A program made the translations under genes and the position numbers. DNA of 64,000 nucleotides from positions 51,760,001 to 51,824,000 of the forward strand of contig NC_077243.1 in assembly GCF_947179165.1 (NCBI RefSeq), read 5' to 3'. How positions within the stretch are numbered: position 1 is the first letter of the stretch; every line of letters starts with the position of its first letter. Shown here piece after piece: positions 1-11,283 of this stretch. Source of the stretch: Solanum dulcamara (Eukaryota > Streptophyta > Magnoliopsida > Solanales > Solanaceae). The notes below the pieces were generated by a model. It worked only from the letters and a program-made list of their open reading frames with translations, searched no databases and was not told the origin of the DNA.

Positions 1-278
1 TTTTATATATTTACCTTATGTATGCTTATGATATGTACAAGAATCTTGGTTGGAGCCCTTTGGGGTTTCGATTGCCGTGTCACGACTAGGCCCGAGGCCG
101 GGTTGTGACAGTTATTATTGGATATATGTAAGTTAAAGATTTACTATTATGATTTTTGCTTATTTATTTATTATCATTACCTCTAAAAGGCTAAAAGAAT
201 TATAAGAAGCTTGTTTGAGGTACTTTTGGGTTCCTTATTGTCCATGTCACGTCTAGGCCCTGAGTTTGGATCGGGACA
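1..278 (+). mobile_element. Two adjacent 3' ends of a Ty3/gypsy LTR (5' LTR of element A, partial)
   Basis: Bases 1-110 match the end of the LTR at 7941-8054 (TTACCTTATGTATG... CTTGGTTGGAG... TGACA). Bases 111-278 match 7738-7830 and then end in GGGACA just before the PBS. Two LTR ends in tandem point to a rearranged or deleted 5' LTR; the element starts outside the window. Confidence 0.65.
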
Positions 279-282
279 AACT

Positions 283-295
283 TGGTATCAGAGCC
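283..295 (+). other. Primer binding site, element A
   Basis: TGGTATCAGAGCC directly after the LTR end; complementary to the 3' end of initiator Met-tRNA, the usual primer of plant gypsy elements. Confidence 0.85.
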
Positions 296-481
296 TGAGG
301 TTTTGAATGGTCCTCAGAGTCCAACATATTGCATCAAATAGGATATTGTTCATGATTGTGAAGTGCGCCATAACTATGAATAGGATACTATGGGATATTT
401 AGAAAGGTTTTCACTTCTTTCAAATTCATATCGTGCCTTAGAGTGTCCTAAGATTTTGACCCATTTTGTTTTCTCTATATA

Positions 482-1644
482 ATGACTCATGGAAGAGCAC
501 CTCCAAGAGCAAGGGTTGACGATGAGGACCAAGCTTCTCCGATTCCCAATGCCCCACATCATGAGGAAGGGGTAACTCATGCTGAATTTTGCAATATCAT
601 TATGTTGTTGACTCAAGTCATAGCTAACCATTGGCATCAAGGTGTTACTCCTCCCTAAATGCAAAATTCGGCCTCTAGAATTTGAGATTTCCAAACATGA
701 ATCTGCCTGAGTTCGATGGTTCTAAACTAGATGAGGACCCTATGGAGTTTATTGATGAGGTGTACCGAATTGTGGCTATCATGGGTGTGCCACCAAATGA
801 GAAGGTCGAGCTAGTGGCCTATTAACTCAAAGGTGTTGCTCAAGTGTGGTACGAACAATGGGTTGTTGAGAAGGATGAAAAAATAGGGCTGATAGAATGG
901 AAAGAATTCAAAGGTACCTTCCTAGACCATTTCTTCTCATTGGAGCTAAGGGAGAACAAAATCCAAGAGTTCATCAACCTCTGTCAAGGTAGTATGAGCG
1001 TGAGAGAGTATGCTCTAAAATTCACTAAGTTGTCAAAGTATGCTCCCTTCATGGTCTCCAACCCAAGAGCTAGAATGAGAAAGTTTATTTTTGATGTCTC
1101 AAGCTTGGTGTCCAAGGAATAAAAAAATTACCATATTGGTCAAGGAGATGGACATATCTCAGTTAATGACTTAAGTAGAACAAATTGAAGAAGAGAAGCT
1201 GAGAGAGAGATCAAGAGGGTTCAAAAAGGCTAGAGTGGATGGTGGAGGGTTTAACCTCAAATGTCCGGTTATGGTAACAATGGCAAAAGCCAAGGTGGGC
1301 AATAGTTTGTGGGACAATGTTCTACCAATACTCCTTCTCCAAGGTTCAACAAGGAAAAGGGTGCTAAACCAATGGTTCCAAGCGAGAATTTTGTTGCTCA
1401 AACTTTCCCCGCTTGTAAGAAGTATGGAAAGACTCACAAAAGGGATTGCTTAGCCAGCTCCAATGCATACTTTAAGTGTGGAAAGTTGGGCCACCATGCT
1501 AGAAATTGTAGAAATTATGGTGGTAGGCCTCAAATGCCCATGGTCAATAAGCCCAAGAAAGTGTCCAATGCACCAACCGCTTTTACGCCTTGCATGGGAG
1601 ATGAGAGGTTGAAGACGCACCCAATGTCATTACCGGTATGTTAA
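482..1644 (+). pseudogene. Degenerate gag (capsid/nucleocapsid) of element A
   Basis: Begins at an ATG (MTHGRAPPRARVDDEDQ) and shows the retrotransposon gag signature LPEFDGSKLDEDPMEFIDE, GVAQVWYEQWV and REYALKFTKLSKYAP. Stops and frameshifts occur at about 656, 823 and 1120. The zinc knuckle near 1470-1510 reads YFKCGKLGHHARNC, so the first Cys of the CCHC box is a Tyr. Normally the gag protein forms the cytoplasmic particle; this copy cannot. Confidence 0.8.
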
Positions 1645-3650
1645 AGGTCTTTGATTTTGATGTGCATGCACTATTAGATCCGGGTGAAAATTTATTAGTT
1701 GTTACTCCATTCCTTGCTAATAGGTTTGATGTGTCACCCGAAATGTTATTAGAGCCCTATTTGGTATCTACCCCTGTTAGTGAGTCGATTATTTCTAGAA
1801 AGGTCTATCGGAGTTATTCCATGTCTATCTTGCATAAATTTATTCCTTGTGATCTCATTAAGCTTGACATGGTAGATTTCGATATCATTCTTGGGATAGA
1901 TTGGTTACATGCATCTTATGCTTTCATATATTGTAGGACTCGTCGAGTTAAATTCAAATTTCCAAATGAGTCTGTTATTGAATGGGAGGGTCATAATTCA
2001 TTGGTAAAAGGTAAGTTCATTTCTTATCTTAAAGCCCAAAAAATGATATCTAAGGGTTGTATTTACCACATTTTAAGGGTTAGGGATGTCGACTCCAAAA
2101 TTCCTCCTCTTGATTTGGTTCCCATAGTCAATGAGTTCTCCGATGTCTTTCCCGATGACCTTTACGATGTCCCTCCCAAAGTAGAAGTTGATTTTAGTAT
2201 CAATCTCCTCTCCAATACCCAGCCTATCTCTATTCCTCCTTACCGGATGGCCCCAACAGAATTGAAAGGGTTGAAGGAACAATTAAAGGACTTGTTAGAA
2301 AAAGGGTTCATAAGACCAAGTATTTCTCCATGTGGTGCTTCCGTGTTATTTGTGAGAAAAAAGAATGGGTCGCTTCAAATGTGCATAGACTACCGGCAAT
2401 TAAATAAGATGACCATTAAGAACAAGTACCCACTCCCTAGAATAGATGACTTTTTTGATCAATTGCAAGGGGAAAGTAACTTCTCCAAGATCGACCTTCG
2501 GTTCGGCTATCACCAACTATGGGTAAGGGAGTATGACATTCCCAAAACAGCTTTTCAAATAAGGTATGGTCACTTCAAGTTTGTGGTTATGAGTTTTGGG
2601 TTGGCGAATGCGCCGGTGGTATTTGAGGACTTGATGAATAGGGTGTTAAAACCTTATCTTGATACTTTTGTGGTGGTCTTCATTGATGATATTTTGATTT
2701 ACTCTCGGGGTGAGGAACAACATAAAAATCACCTGAGAGTTATGCTGCAAACATTGAGGGATAGAAAATTGTTTGCAAAATATAGTAAGTATGAGTTTTG
2801 GTTGAAGGAGGTGGCATTTCTTGGTCATATAGTGTCCGGTGATGGGATCAAGGTTGATCCAATGAAAATAGAGGCAGTCAAGAATTGTCCTAGACCATTG
2901 TCTCCTTCAGACATTAGGAGCTTTTTGGGTCTAGCCGGGCACTATAGAAGGTTTGTCAAAGGATTTTCTTCCATCTCATCTCCTATTACGAAATTAACCC
3001 AAAATAAAGCCAAATTCATATGGATAGATGAGTGTGAGACGAGTTTCCAGACCTTGAAAGATCGACTTACCTCCGTTCCTATTTTGACTCTACTAGAAGG
3101 ATTAGAAGGGTTTGTAGTTTATTGTGATGCTTCAAATATTGGTTTAGATTATGTCTTAATGAGAAACGGCAAGGTCATAGACTATGCTTCTAGATAATTA
3201 AAGGTGCATGAGCGTAACTACCCTACCCGTGACCTTGAATTGGCAGTCGTTGTTTTTGCTCTGAAGATTTGGAGGCATTACCTCTATGGGATGCATGTGG
3301 ATGTATATACCGATCATAAAATTATTCAATATGTGTTCACCCAAAAGGACCTTAATCTAAGACAAAAGAGGTGGGTAGAACTCCTTAAGGACTATGACAT
3401 GAGTGTGCATTATCAATCGGGTAAAGCCAATGTGGTTGCTAATGCACTTAGTAGAGTGTTTATGGGGAGTGTGGCCCATGTGGATGAAGGGAAGAGAGAG
3501 TTGGTGAAAGATGTTCACTGGTTGGCTAGATTAGGGGTAAAGTTGTGTGTTACTGATGATGGTGGTATGGTTGTTCAAATAGGTCTGAATCTACTCTGGT
3601 GGTGGATGTTAAATCAAAGCAAGATCTTGACCCGACGTTTATCGAGTTAA
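1638..3650 (+). pseudogene. pol of element A: protease, reverse transcriptase, RNase H
   Basis: Protease with a DPG active-site variant ([14 protein letters not shown]) and ILGIDWLHA flap-side motif. The RT follows: [51 protein letters not shown], and the catalytic [10 protein letters not shown] near 2680. Then [10 protein letters not shown] and the tether. RNase H begins [14 protein letters not shown], is cut by a TAA at 3195, and resumes with [24 protein letters not shown] and NVVANALSR. The 519 aa open stretch is unusually long for a dead copy, so the insertion may be fairly young. Confidence 0.88.
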
Positions 3651-3659
3651 AGAAGTTGG

Positions 3660-4900
3660 TAAAGAAAAAGAATATAGAGGTCTTTTCTTAAGGGGGAGAT
3701 GGGGTGCTATATTACCAAGGTCGGCTATGTGTTCCGGATGTTGATGGCCTAAGGAGTTTAATCTTGATGGAGGCTCACAATTCTACATACTCCATTCATC
3801 CCGGTTCAATGAAAATGTACCGAGACTTAAAAGAGTTCTATTAGTGGGGTAGAATGAAGAAGGACATAGAAAATTTTGTGTCCAGATTGCCAACAAGTGA
3901 ATGCCGAACATCAAAGGTCGGCTGGAAAAGCCCAAGATATTCAAATCCCTACTTGGAAGTGGGAAGATATGAATATGGATTTTGTAGTGGGTTTGCCTCA
4001 TACCCGGAAGCATCATGATTCGATTTGGGTAATTGTTGATAGAATGACTAAGTCGGATCACTTCTTACCGGTTAAGACTTCCTATAGTGCCGAAGACTAT
4101 GCCAAGTTGTATATTCGGGAGTTGGTGAGGTTGTATGGTGTGCTGTTATCCATTATTTCAGATCGTGGTACCCAATTCACTTCTCACTTTTATGTGTTGG
4201 ATTTTAAAAAAAATTGGGATGATCATCTACCGCTCATCGAGTTTGCCTATAATAATAGTTACAACTCAAGTATTGAGATGGCATCTTTTGAGGCTTTGTA
4301 TAGGCTACGATGTAGATCCCCGGTTGGTTGGTTTGAAGTAGATGAGATGAACTTGTTGGGCCCTGATTTGGTACTTGATTCTTTAGATAAGGTGAAGATC
4401 AATAGAGAAAGGTTGAAGACGGCTCAAAGTCGTCAAAAGTTCTATTCTGACACTAGAAGAAGGAATTTTGAGTTTAATGTGGACGATTGGGTGTATCTGA
4501 AGGTTTCACCCATGAAGGGTGTGGTTCGGTTTGGTAAGAAAGGGAAATTGAGCCCTAGCAATGTAGGGCCTTATAGAATCATGAGACGTGTTGGCAAGGT
4601 TGCATATGAGTTGGAGTTTCCATTGGAAATGGTCATGGTTCATCCGGTGTTCCATGTGTCTATGTTGAGAAAATGTATGGGCTATCCTAGTTCCATTGTT
4701 CCTTTGAGAGTAGTGAATGTTGAAGAAAACTTGACCTATGAAGAAGTTCTGATTGAAATTTTGGACCGGCAAGTTAAGTGATTGAGGAACAAAGAAATTG
4801 CATATGCTAAAGTCCTATGGAGGAATCAGCAAATTGAAAGTGCTACATGGGAAGCCGAAGCGGATATGGTTAAGTGATACCCTCATCTTTTTCCCTCTAC
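3660..4900 (+). pseudogene. Integrase and chromodomain of element A, internally deleted
   Basis: The HHCC zinc region (EAHNSTYSIHPG... then CPDCQQVNAEHQ) is broken by a stop and frameshift near 3841-3890. The core has MDFVVGLPHT, WVIVDRMTKSDHF and SDRGTQFTSHF. It then jumps straight to VLDFKKNWDDHLPLIEFAYN, so about 40-45 residues that normally carry the catalytic Glu are gone. After the GPY/F-like SNVGPYRIMRRVG comes a chromodomain-like tail (LTYEEVLIEILDRQVK, stop, NKEIAYAKVLWRN, SATWEAEADM). Confidence 0.85.
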
Positions 4901-5665
4901 CCAAATCTAAGGTATTAAGTTGTCTTTGCTTTTCATTTCAACTTTTCTTGACATATGCTTGCAAAATTATGAAATATGTTTCGAACGATGTTTTAAATTG
5001 CATTATCACTTTAGTGATCGATTGTTGGTTTACACTCTACTCTACTAAAGCTAAGTCTTTCCTCATTCTAGGATGAATATTCCCAAGGGGGATATAATGT
5101 AACACCCCCTAAAAATATTGTATATGATATTCCAATTCTCAATAAAAATGATATCGCTTTTATATTTTGGGCATAACTTTTAATAGGATATTTCAAATTA
5201 GGTGATTCAAATTTTTGAATAACCCGAACATCATTACCTACAACTTTTGTGAATACCATATTTTAAGTTTTGGAGGTTAAGTAGGTTAAATAAATTAATT
5301 GTTGCAAGACATGGTGCTGTGATAAAATGGAGTATTTGTAGAAGAAAAATCATATCTCACTATAGAATGCTCCAAATCAGTTGATTCTTGAACGACATGA
5401 AATTAGACTTCTAGAGAAATAATTCATATGTAGACACCAAATTCTAATGAGGAATTTATCTTTTTCAAACGCATCTCCAAAGAAGGGTATTTCGTTAAAA
5501 GAAGGTTTATCTCACCAACCATGGAAAGATTTAGATCTATTTGACATCACCCATGACATCAATAGTCCTCCATTTGACATCACCCATGACATCACATGTA
5601 TTCCATTAAATTTTCAGATTTTTCTTTATAATTATTTTAATTATTGTTAGGTCCCTCCTTCACAC

Positions 5666-5674
5666 CTATAAATA
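5666..5674 (+). promoter_or_regulatory. LTR TATA box
   Basis: CTATAAATA about 570 bp into the 3' LTR of element A, followed by a CT-rich stretch, as in LTR pol II promoters. Confidence 0.55.
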
Positions 5675-6958
5675 CCCACCTTATTTCATCATTTTGTTTA
5701 TCAAGTTTTCTCAAGCAACTCTTCTCTCTATACACTCCTTTACTCATTCTCAAAATATAGTTTTAGTTCTTAGTAGTGTAGAAATAATATTTCGGCGATT
5801 CATATACTTCGAGCAGTACACAAAACGCTCTGGCGAGGAGAAAATGCTAGGATTCAAGAGTGTTTATTAAGTCCTCCGACTTTGAGTAACGCTTCAGATT
5901 CCAGGTATGTAAGGCTTTAATGAGAGTATTTCTTCCACTCTCATGCCTAAAGTATTTTGATTATATGATAAATTATGTGTATTTTCTTTAAGATTTACTC
6001 TAAGTTATGTGGGTGTTTATCCGTGGGTTCTTCCACCCATGTAGTCCAAAAACCTTTCAACTAAATCTCTTGATTTCAAATAAGATTTTCTTATGGATAA
6101 TTCTTATTTCTACTTAATAGCATGAATCATGGTTAAATAAATTATTATTGATCTATTTTGATACAAAATAATTTTATATGTATGAATTGAAGGTTTGCAA
6201 GTAATTTCTCTATTTATCTCTTTAAAGGTTCTTGAAATTCACGGTTGGTTGTTTAAAGCATGATTTTTAATTAATGGATTTCAAAGTATTTATGCATAAT
6301 TTCAGTTACATACATGCTTGAAAGTTGAAGTGATTTGAACCCACTTAGTTTTACTATATTTTTCAATAAAGTTTGACTCAAAAGTTTTGACTCCAAATGA
6401 ATATTTATGAAAGCAATGTCTATAATCAAAAGGGAGTCTTATGAAATAAAAGAATGATGAAATGATATGAATGATGGATTCTTTATGCAATAAGGACAAT
6501 TCTTGCATATTTGAATAATCAAATATTTTAATGAGTTATTCCACCGAATATGATGTTTTGAATTCTCAAGCTATATGCTATGAATATTTTGAAGTATTAA
6601 ACTATTCCATGGGATTGACTTAGCACCGAATGGGGCATTAAGGTGGGATTCGGTGAGGGAATCCTAATAGCAACCCCTTGTCTCATTAATTATGTGCCAA
6701 TATAGGAACCCTTGTAAACTTAGGCTAATGGATCCATGAAAGCCCTTAAAGTTAAAGTTAAATAAATGAATGAAGTTGACGGAGTTCTACTCGGCAAGTA
6801 GTCTCCCCGACCAACATAGGGGGTTATGTTGGATTTCATGTAATAGCTCGCATAGTCTTAAATGTCGATTATGATCATTTTCCCACAAAATAAATATTTT
6901 AAAGGATATATATATGATTGATTATGCATGCATTGCATTATGTTTCATATTACATAAA

Positions 6959-7418
6959 GGCGGAACCCATTGGTGGCCCCTCAAAGTTGGCACCAACTTT
7001 CACTTAGACACTTCAACTAAGATTTGTTCATTTTAGACACCTCAAGTAAGGTTCCGATGTGTCATTTTGATACTTTTTTTTACAATCACCCAAATATCTA
7101 AAGTATGTGTAATACACTTGCCGCTGATGTGTCAAAGTGATCAATTAAATGAAGTTAATGACCACTTTTTTCTAATCAAAAGTCATTATTTTAAAATTAT
7201 TTTTGATATATCAGTCACGTTTCTTCATTTAATTGATCACTTTGACACATCAGCATCAAGTATATTACACACACTTTAGATATTTGGGTGATTGTAAAAA
7301 AAAGTACCAAAATGACACATCAGAACCTTACTTGAGGTGTCTAAAATGATAAAAGCTTAGTTGAGGTGTTTAAGTGAAAGTTGGTGCCAACTTTGAGGGG
7401 CCACCGATGGCTTAGGCC
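6959..7418. mobile_element. Foldback MITE, Mutator-like, with 9 bp target duplication
   Basis: 460 bp, almost entirely an inverted repeat. The left arm begins GGCGGAACCCATTGGTGGCC and the right arm, reversed, begins GGCCTAAGCCATCGGTGGCC, matching over about 145 bp and continuing inward around a centre near 7180. It is flanked on both sides by TTACATAAA (6950-6958 and 7419-7427). A 9 bp duplication and long TIRs fit a MULE-derived MITE. No coding capacity. Confidence 0.85.
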
Positions 7419-8054
7419 TTACATAAATGTTTTAATGTTTCCTCAATGTTCATGCATGCTTACATACTTAGTACATTCAAAGTACTAACGCATACTCTTT
7501 TGCGTACATGATATCATCATGTAGGGACCAGTGCTCCTCCTCGTTCTCCTCCACGTGGATAGTTGAGATTTCTTTTGAAGACTACTTTTGGTGAGTTCCC
7601 ATGTTCCGAGAATAATACTCCTTTATCTTTCTAGCTTATGATATGTTGACATCTTTAGGCACTTACTATGATAATTCTTTCTATTATGATTGAGGGTGAG
7701 CTAGGAACTTGTCTTAGCCCCGTTAAATCTAAAAGTTAGAGGTATTGTTGGATATATGTAAGTTGAAGATTTACTATTATGATTTCTTCTTATTTATTTA
7801 TTGTCATTACCTATGAAAGTCTAAAAGAATGTTTAGATATTCATGGAGTCTATGTCATCTTTTTCTTTGCAGGTTGAGTTTGATCCTCATTTATCGAGAA
7901 ATTCATGTTTAGACCTTTATTCCACATTTATGATTTAGTCTTCTTTTCTTATTTACCTTATGTATGTTTATGTATGATATGCTAAGAGGCTTGGTTGGAG
8001 TCCTTCGGGATTCAATTATCGTGTAACACCTAGTGCCTAGCTTGGATCGTGACA

Positions 8055-8762
8055 AATTGATATTAGAGCACAAGGTTTAAGGTTTCCTAGGGAGTCTCAC
8101 ATGTCGCATCAAGTAGAGTCTTGTTCATGGGTCTGAAGCGCTCCACATCTATGAATAGGAGGCTATGAGGTAGAGATGATGGTCCCGTTGATAGGGAAGA
8201 GTTCAAAATTACTTTCCTTGACCAGTTCTTTTAATTTTGGAGTTGAGGGAAGCTAAGATGCAAAATTCATCAACTTGCATCAAGGTAATATGAGTGTGAG
8301 GAAGTATGCCCTCAATTTCAGTAAATTGTCAAAATATGCTCGTTCCATGGTTGTAGATCCAAGAGCTCGTATGAGCAAGTTTGTTTTGGGTGTGTTGGAC
8401 TTGGTGGTCAAGAAATCAAGGATATGGACATTTCAAGGATCATGACACATGCCGAGCAAATCGAGGAGGAGAAGTTGAAACAGATGTCTAGAAGAGAGTC
8501 AAAGAGGGTTCGTACCGATAGTGGAGATTTCTCCTATGGAAAGTCGAGTAATGGTGGTAGTCCTTAATTTCACCAAAGGTACTCCGGCTAACATTCTTCA
8601 AACACTCTGGCTCCAAAGTTCAACAAAGATAGGGTGTCTAACCCTAAGCCTCAAGGAGGAGCTTCGAGTGGTCAACCCATTCCCCCCATGCAAGAAGTAT
8701 GGGAAGAAGCATGGAGAATGTCTAGCGGGTTAGGGTGCTTGCTCTCATTGTTGTAAGACGAG
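8055..8762 (+). pseudogene. gag remnant of a second gypsy element (B)
   Basis: A decayed PBS (TGATATTAGAGC, 8058-8069) follows the LTR of element A directly. Fragments of gag follow in several frames: KYALNFSKLSKYARSMV-like at 8300-8360 and MTHAEQIEEEKLKQMSRRES at 8440-8500. Everything from the zinc knuckle to the PPT is missing, so gag runs straight into an LTR. Confidence 0.65.
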
Positions 8763-10695
8763 TGTAATATCCCAATCATTTGAAGGATGAAATATGACAT
8801 AATAAGGTTAAACATTGCAAAATTGGCCTCGGTAGATTTTTTGGTCAAGTATCTCAGAAAAATAAAATTTTCAAGAAATTGCATCTCTAGTTGGGTGTGC
8901 GATAGGTCCGCGATGCGGATCTTCTCCCCCACAGTGAAATTTTTTCTTCAAGTCAAAATTTGGCCAAAATCTCATTTGCTCAAAATTAGCTTAATTGGGA
9001 ACAAGTCCGCGTCGCGGACTTAGGTTAATTTTTTCGTATAATTTCAGTTTTTAAGTAAGAGCACATCAGACTTTTCTTTACTATTAGTTAACGAATTTGG
9101 ACATATGTAGGACTTAATTCAACCCTATAAATTACCCTAAACCCCTATTCTCCATCATTGTTTCACAATTCATCTATTTCAAATAATTCTCTCTACAAAA
9201 GCTCTCAAATCACCATTGAAGACATTCTAGAAATTCCCTCAACCATCAAAAGTCCAAATTTCTTCAAGTTTCTTTCATCTTGTCATTCAAGGCATGTGGG
9301 CATTCGTCTTAGGGTACCTTTCACCCATGGAGACCAACAAATTCTATATTTTTCAATCAAATCAAGCATGTATTTTTAAGGAATTTGTGATCTCAATTCC
9401 AGTAACATGAATTATGATTTAAATTATGATTATGAATTTATTTTAATATGAATTGAGGATTATTGCATGGAATTGAAGAGTTTTCTGTGAAATTCCTACA
9501 TTACTCTCTTTAGGGTTCATAGCATGCATGATGGGTATTTGCAATTATACTTCAAATTGCTATTATTTTCATGAATTATGTATGGGTTGATATAAAGTAT
9601 ATGATTGTGCATGTTTTCAATCCAATTTCATGATTCTAAGTCAATTAATTATGAACCTATGTTTTCTCTTAAATTTCAAGTATGAATCACGGTCATGAAA
9701 TTTAAAGTGTTCAAGCAAGTTGTATGAAGAAGGGTGACTTAAGACTCTAATGATACTTTTTATGAAAAAGGATTCATAATGATGGAAGACCTATACCCAC
9801 ATTACATGAATCACATACTTATGAGTTATTCCTATAAACAAGTTTTATGAATTGGATTGGTTAGTTTGATTACCTTTCCCGTGATAAGTTAATGTTTCAA
9901 TACAAGTATGAATTATGATTTATGACAAGTATGATTTATGATAATAATATGTATTCCATGGGATGTTGACTTTGTACCGAGAGGACTTTGAGGTTAAGGC
10001 TCGACCTAAGGGGTCCTTAGTAGCAATCTCTAGTCCTATAACTCGTTGCCACCATAGGTTGCTTTTATAGCCTAGCCAATGGATCCATATATAGAACATG
10101 ATGATGATACAGAGTCTACCTTTGCAAGTAACCTCTCTCTTCTCAATGTGGGAGTTACATCAGATTCCATGTTATAGCTCGCATATTCTTAAATGTCGGT
10201 TATGGTTATCTCCCACATATTTATGATCTTTATGATGCTTCAAATAACTAATTCTATCCTTTACTTTTACATGATCCTCTTATGATTTATTGTGCAATGA
10301 CTCTTCTCATGTCTACTTATGATTTTACTATCTCTATATCATGCAATTTGAAATGGTCATTTGCACAACATTGTTTTATTATGCATTACATTGCCTACAT
10401 ACTTAGTACATTCAAACGTACTAATGCATCCTCCATTGCCTTCATTATATCACAACGTAGGAACGGATGCTCCATCCTCTTCTCGTGGCTAGTTGGTGAT
10501 CTATTGAAGATTGTGGTGAGTCCTCATGCTTCGAGGGCAAACCGAGTCTATCTTTCCTCTTATTATCATTTTTAGACTATGATTCTGTTTTGAGACTATT
10601 TCATGTCGTTTCATTACTCTCTGTGAGGGTGAGTTAGGAACATGTCCTAGTTCCCGACTTTGTAGTCATGTAGAGGCATATTGGATATGTGTATG
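8763..10695 (+). mobile_element. LTR of gypsy element B, 3'-truncated
   Basis: Begins TGTAATATCCC and has a TATAAATTA box at 9126-9134. Its 3' third resembles the same part of LTR A (GGATCCATATAT..., GCATACTCTT-like, GAGGGTGAGTTAGGAAC, TAGAGGCATATTGGATATGTG). The alignment to LTR A stops near 10695, so the last ~300 bp are missing and the LTR abuts the MED25 3' UTR. Confidence 0.65.
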
Positions 10696-10857
10696 GAGTT
10701 TCTATGTTGCACATGTACTTTCTATGCTAGAGCCTACCACGAATTTGAATACTTAAAATTTCATTTGCAAGATATGCACCAAATGCTTGGTTACAATTTA
10801 GGAATCAACTGCCTGGTCTCACAGTTTGTACAACGGCTGTCTAGTTCAATGACATTT
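10696..10857 (-). other. Probable MED25 3' UTR
   Basis: About 160 bp between the MED25 stop codon and the point where homology to the gypsy LTR begins. No clear AATAAA was seen on the minus strand. The poly(A) site may lie here or within the adjoining LTR. Confidence 0.45.
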
Positions 10858-11283
10858 TCAATTCATAAAGCCACCTCCTGGTATGGTTGGCAGTCCTTGT
10901 GATGAAACTTGACCCTGAGTCATTAGTTGTGACCTTGCAGGACCTTGCATGTAGGCTTGGTTCATCCCTGTCCCAACCATTGGTTGCTGCTGCTGTGGCT
11001 GCTGCATTTGCGGAATCTGCTGCTGCTGCATTTGGTGAATCTGTTGTTGCGGCATTTGGGGAACCTGTGATTGTTGCAGTGGAATCTGCTGTTGTTGCTG
11101 CAGCTGCATGAGAGGTGGTTGTTGCTGTTGCTGTTGCTGCAGCTGCTGAAGGGGCTGCTGTTGTAGCTGTGTAAGATGCTGCTGTTGCTGCTGCAGCTGT
11201 GGATGTTGTGCTTGAAGCTGCTGCTGCTGCTGCTGTTGTTGTTGCTGCTGACTTGGTATCTGTGGCTTAAACACTACCATATC
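10858..11283 (-). CDS. MED25: MED25 exon 15, polyglutamine C-terminus and stop
   Basis: Acceptor TTCAG. Encodes [11 protein letters not shown], then about 90 residues dominated by Gln, with runs up to 11 broken by Leu, His, Pro and Met, then [20 protein letters not shown] and an end in PGGGFMN, stop TGA. The Q codons are mostly CAG with some CAA. Confidence 0.95.
   Translation of the reverse strand, partial: DMVVFKPQIPSQQQQQQQQQQQLQAQHPQLQQQQQHLTQLQQQPLQQLQQQQQQQPPLMQLQQQQQIPLQQSQVPQMPQQQIHQMQQQQIPQMQQPQQQQPMVGTGMNQAYMQGPARSQLMTQGQVSSQGLPTIPGGGFMN

Larger units (their letters stand above)
279..5097 (+). mobile_element. Ty3/gypsy element A internal region, Tekay/Del-like chromovirus
   Basis: PBS, gag with zinc knuckle, protease, RT, RNase H, integrase, chromodomain-like C-terminus and PPT (5083-5092, AAGGGGGA-type), in Ty3 order. 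Long LTRs (2.96 kb at 3') and a C-terminal chromodomain fit the Tekay/Del clade. Multiple stops and deletions; not autonomous. Confidence 0.85.
5098..8054 (+). mobile_element. 3' LTR of gypsy element A (2957 bp)
   Basis: Starts TGTAACACCCC directly after the polypurine tract and ends GTGACA. A TATAAATA box lies at 5667-5674. The 3' part matches bases 1-278 of the window. It includes a 25 bp direct repeat (GACATCACCCATGACATCA, near 5540-5600) and a nested MITE at 6959-7418. Confidence 0.82.

Noticed and set aside
9158..9379. 73 aa frame in LTR B
   Set aside because: Lies just after the LTR TATA box in untranslated leader; composition is random and nothing similar is known to me.
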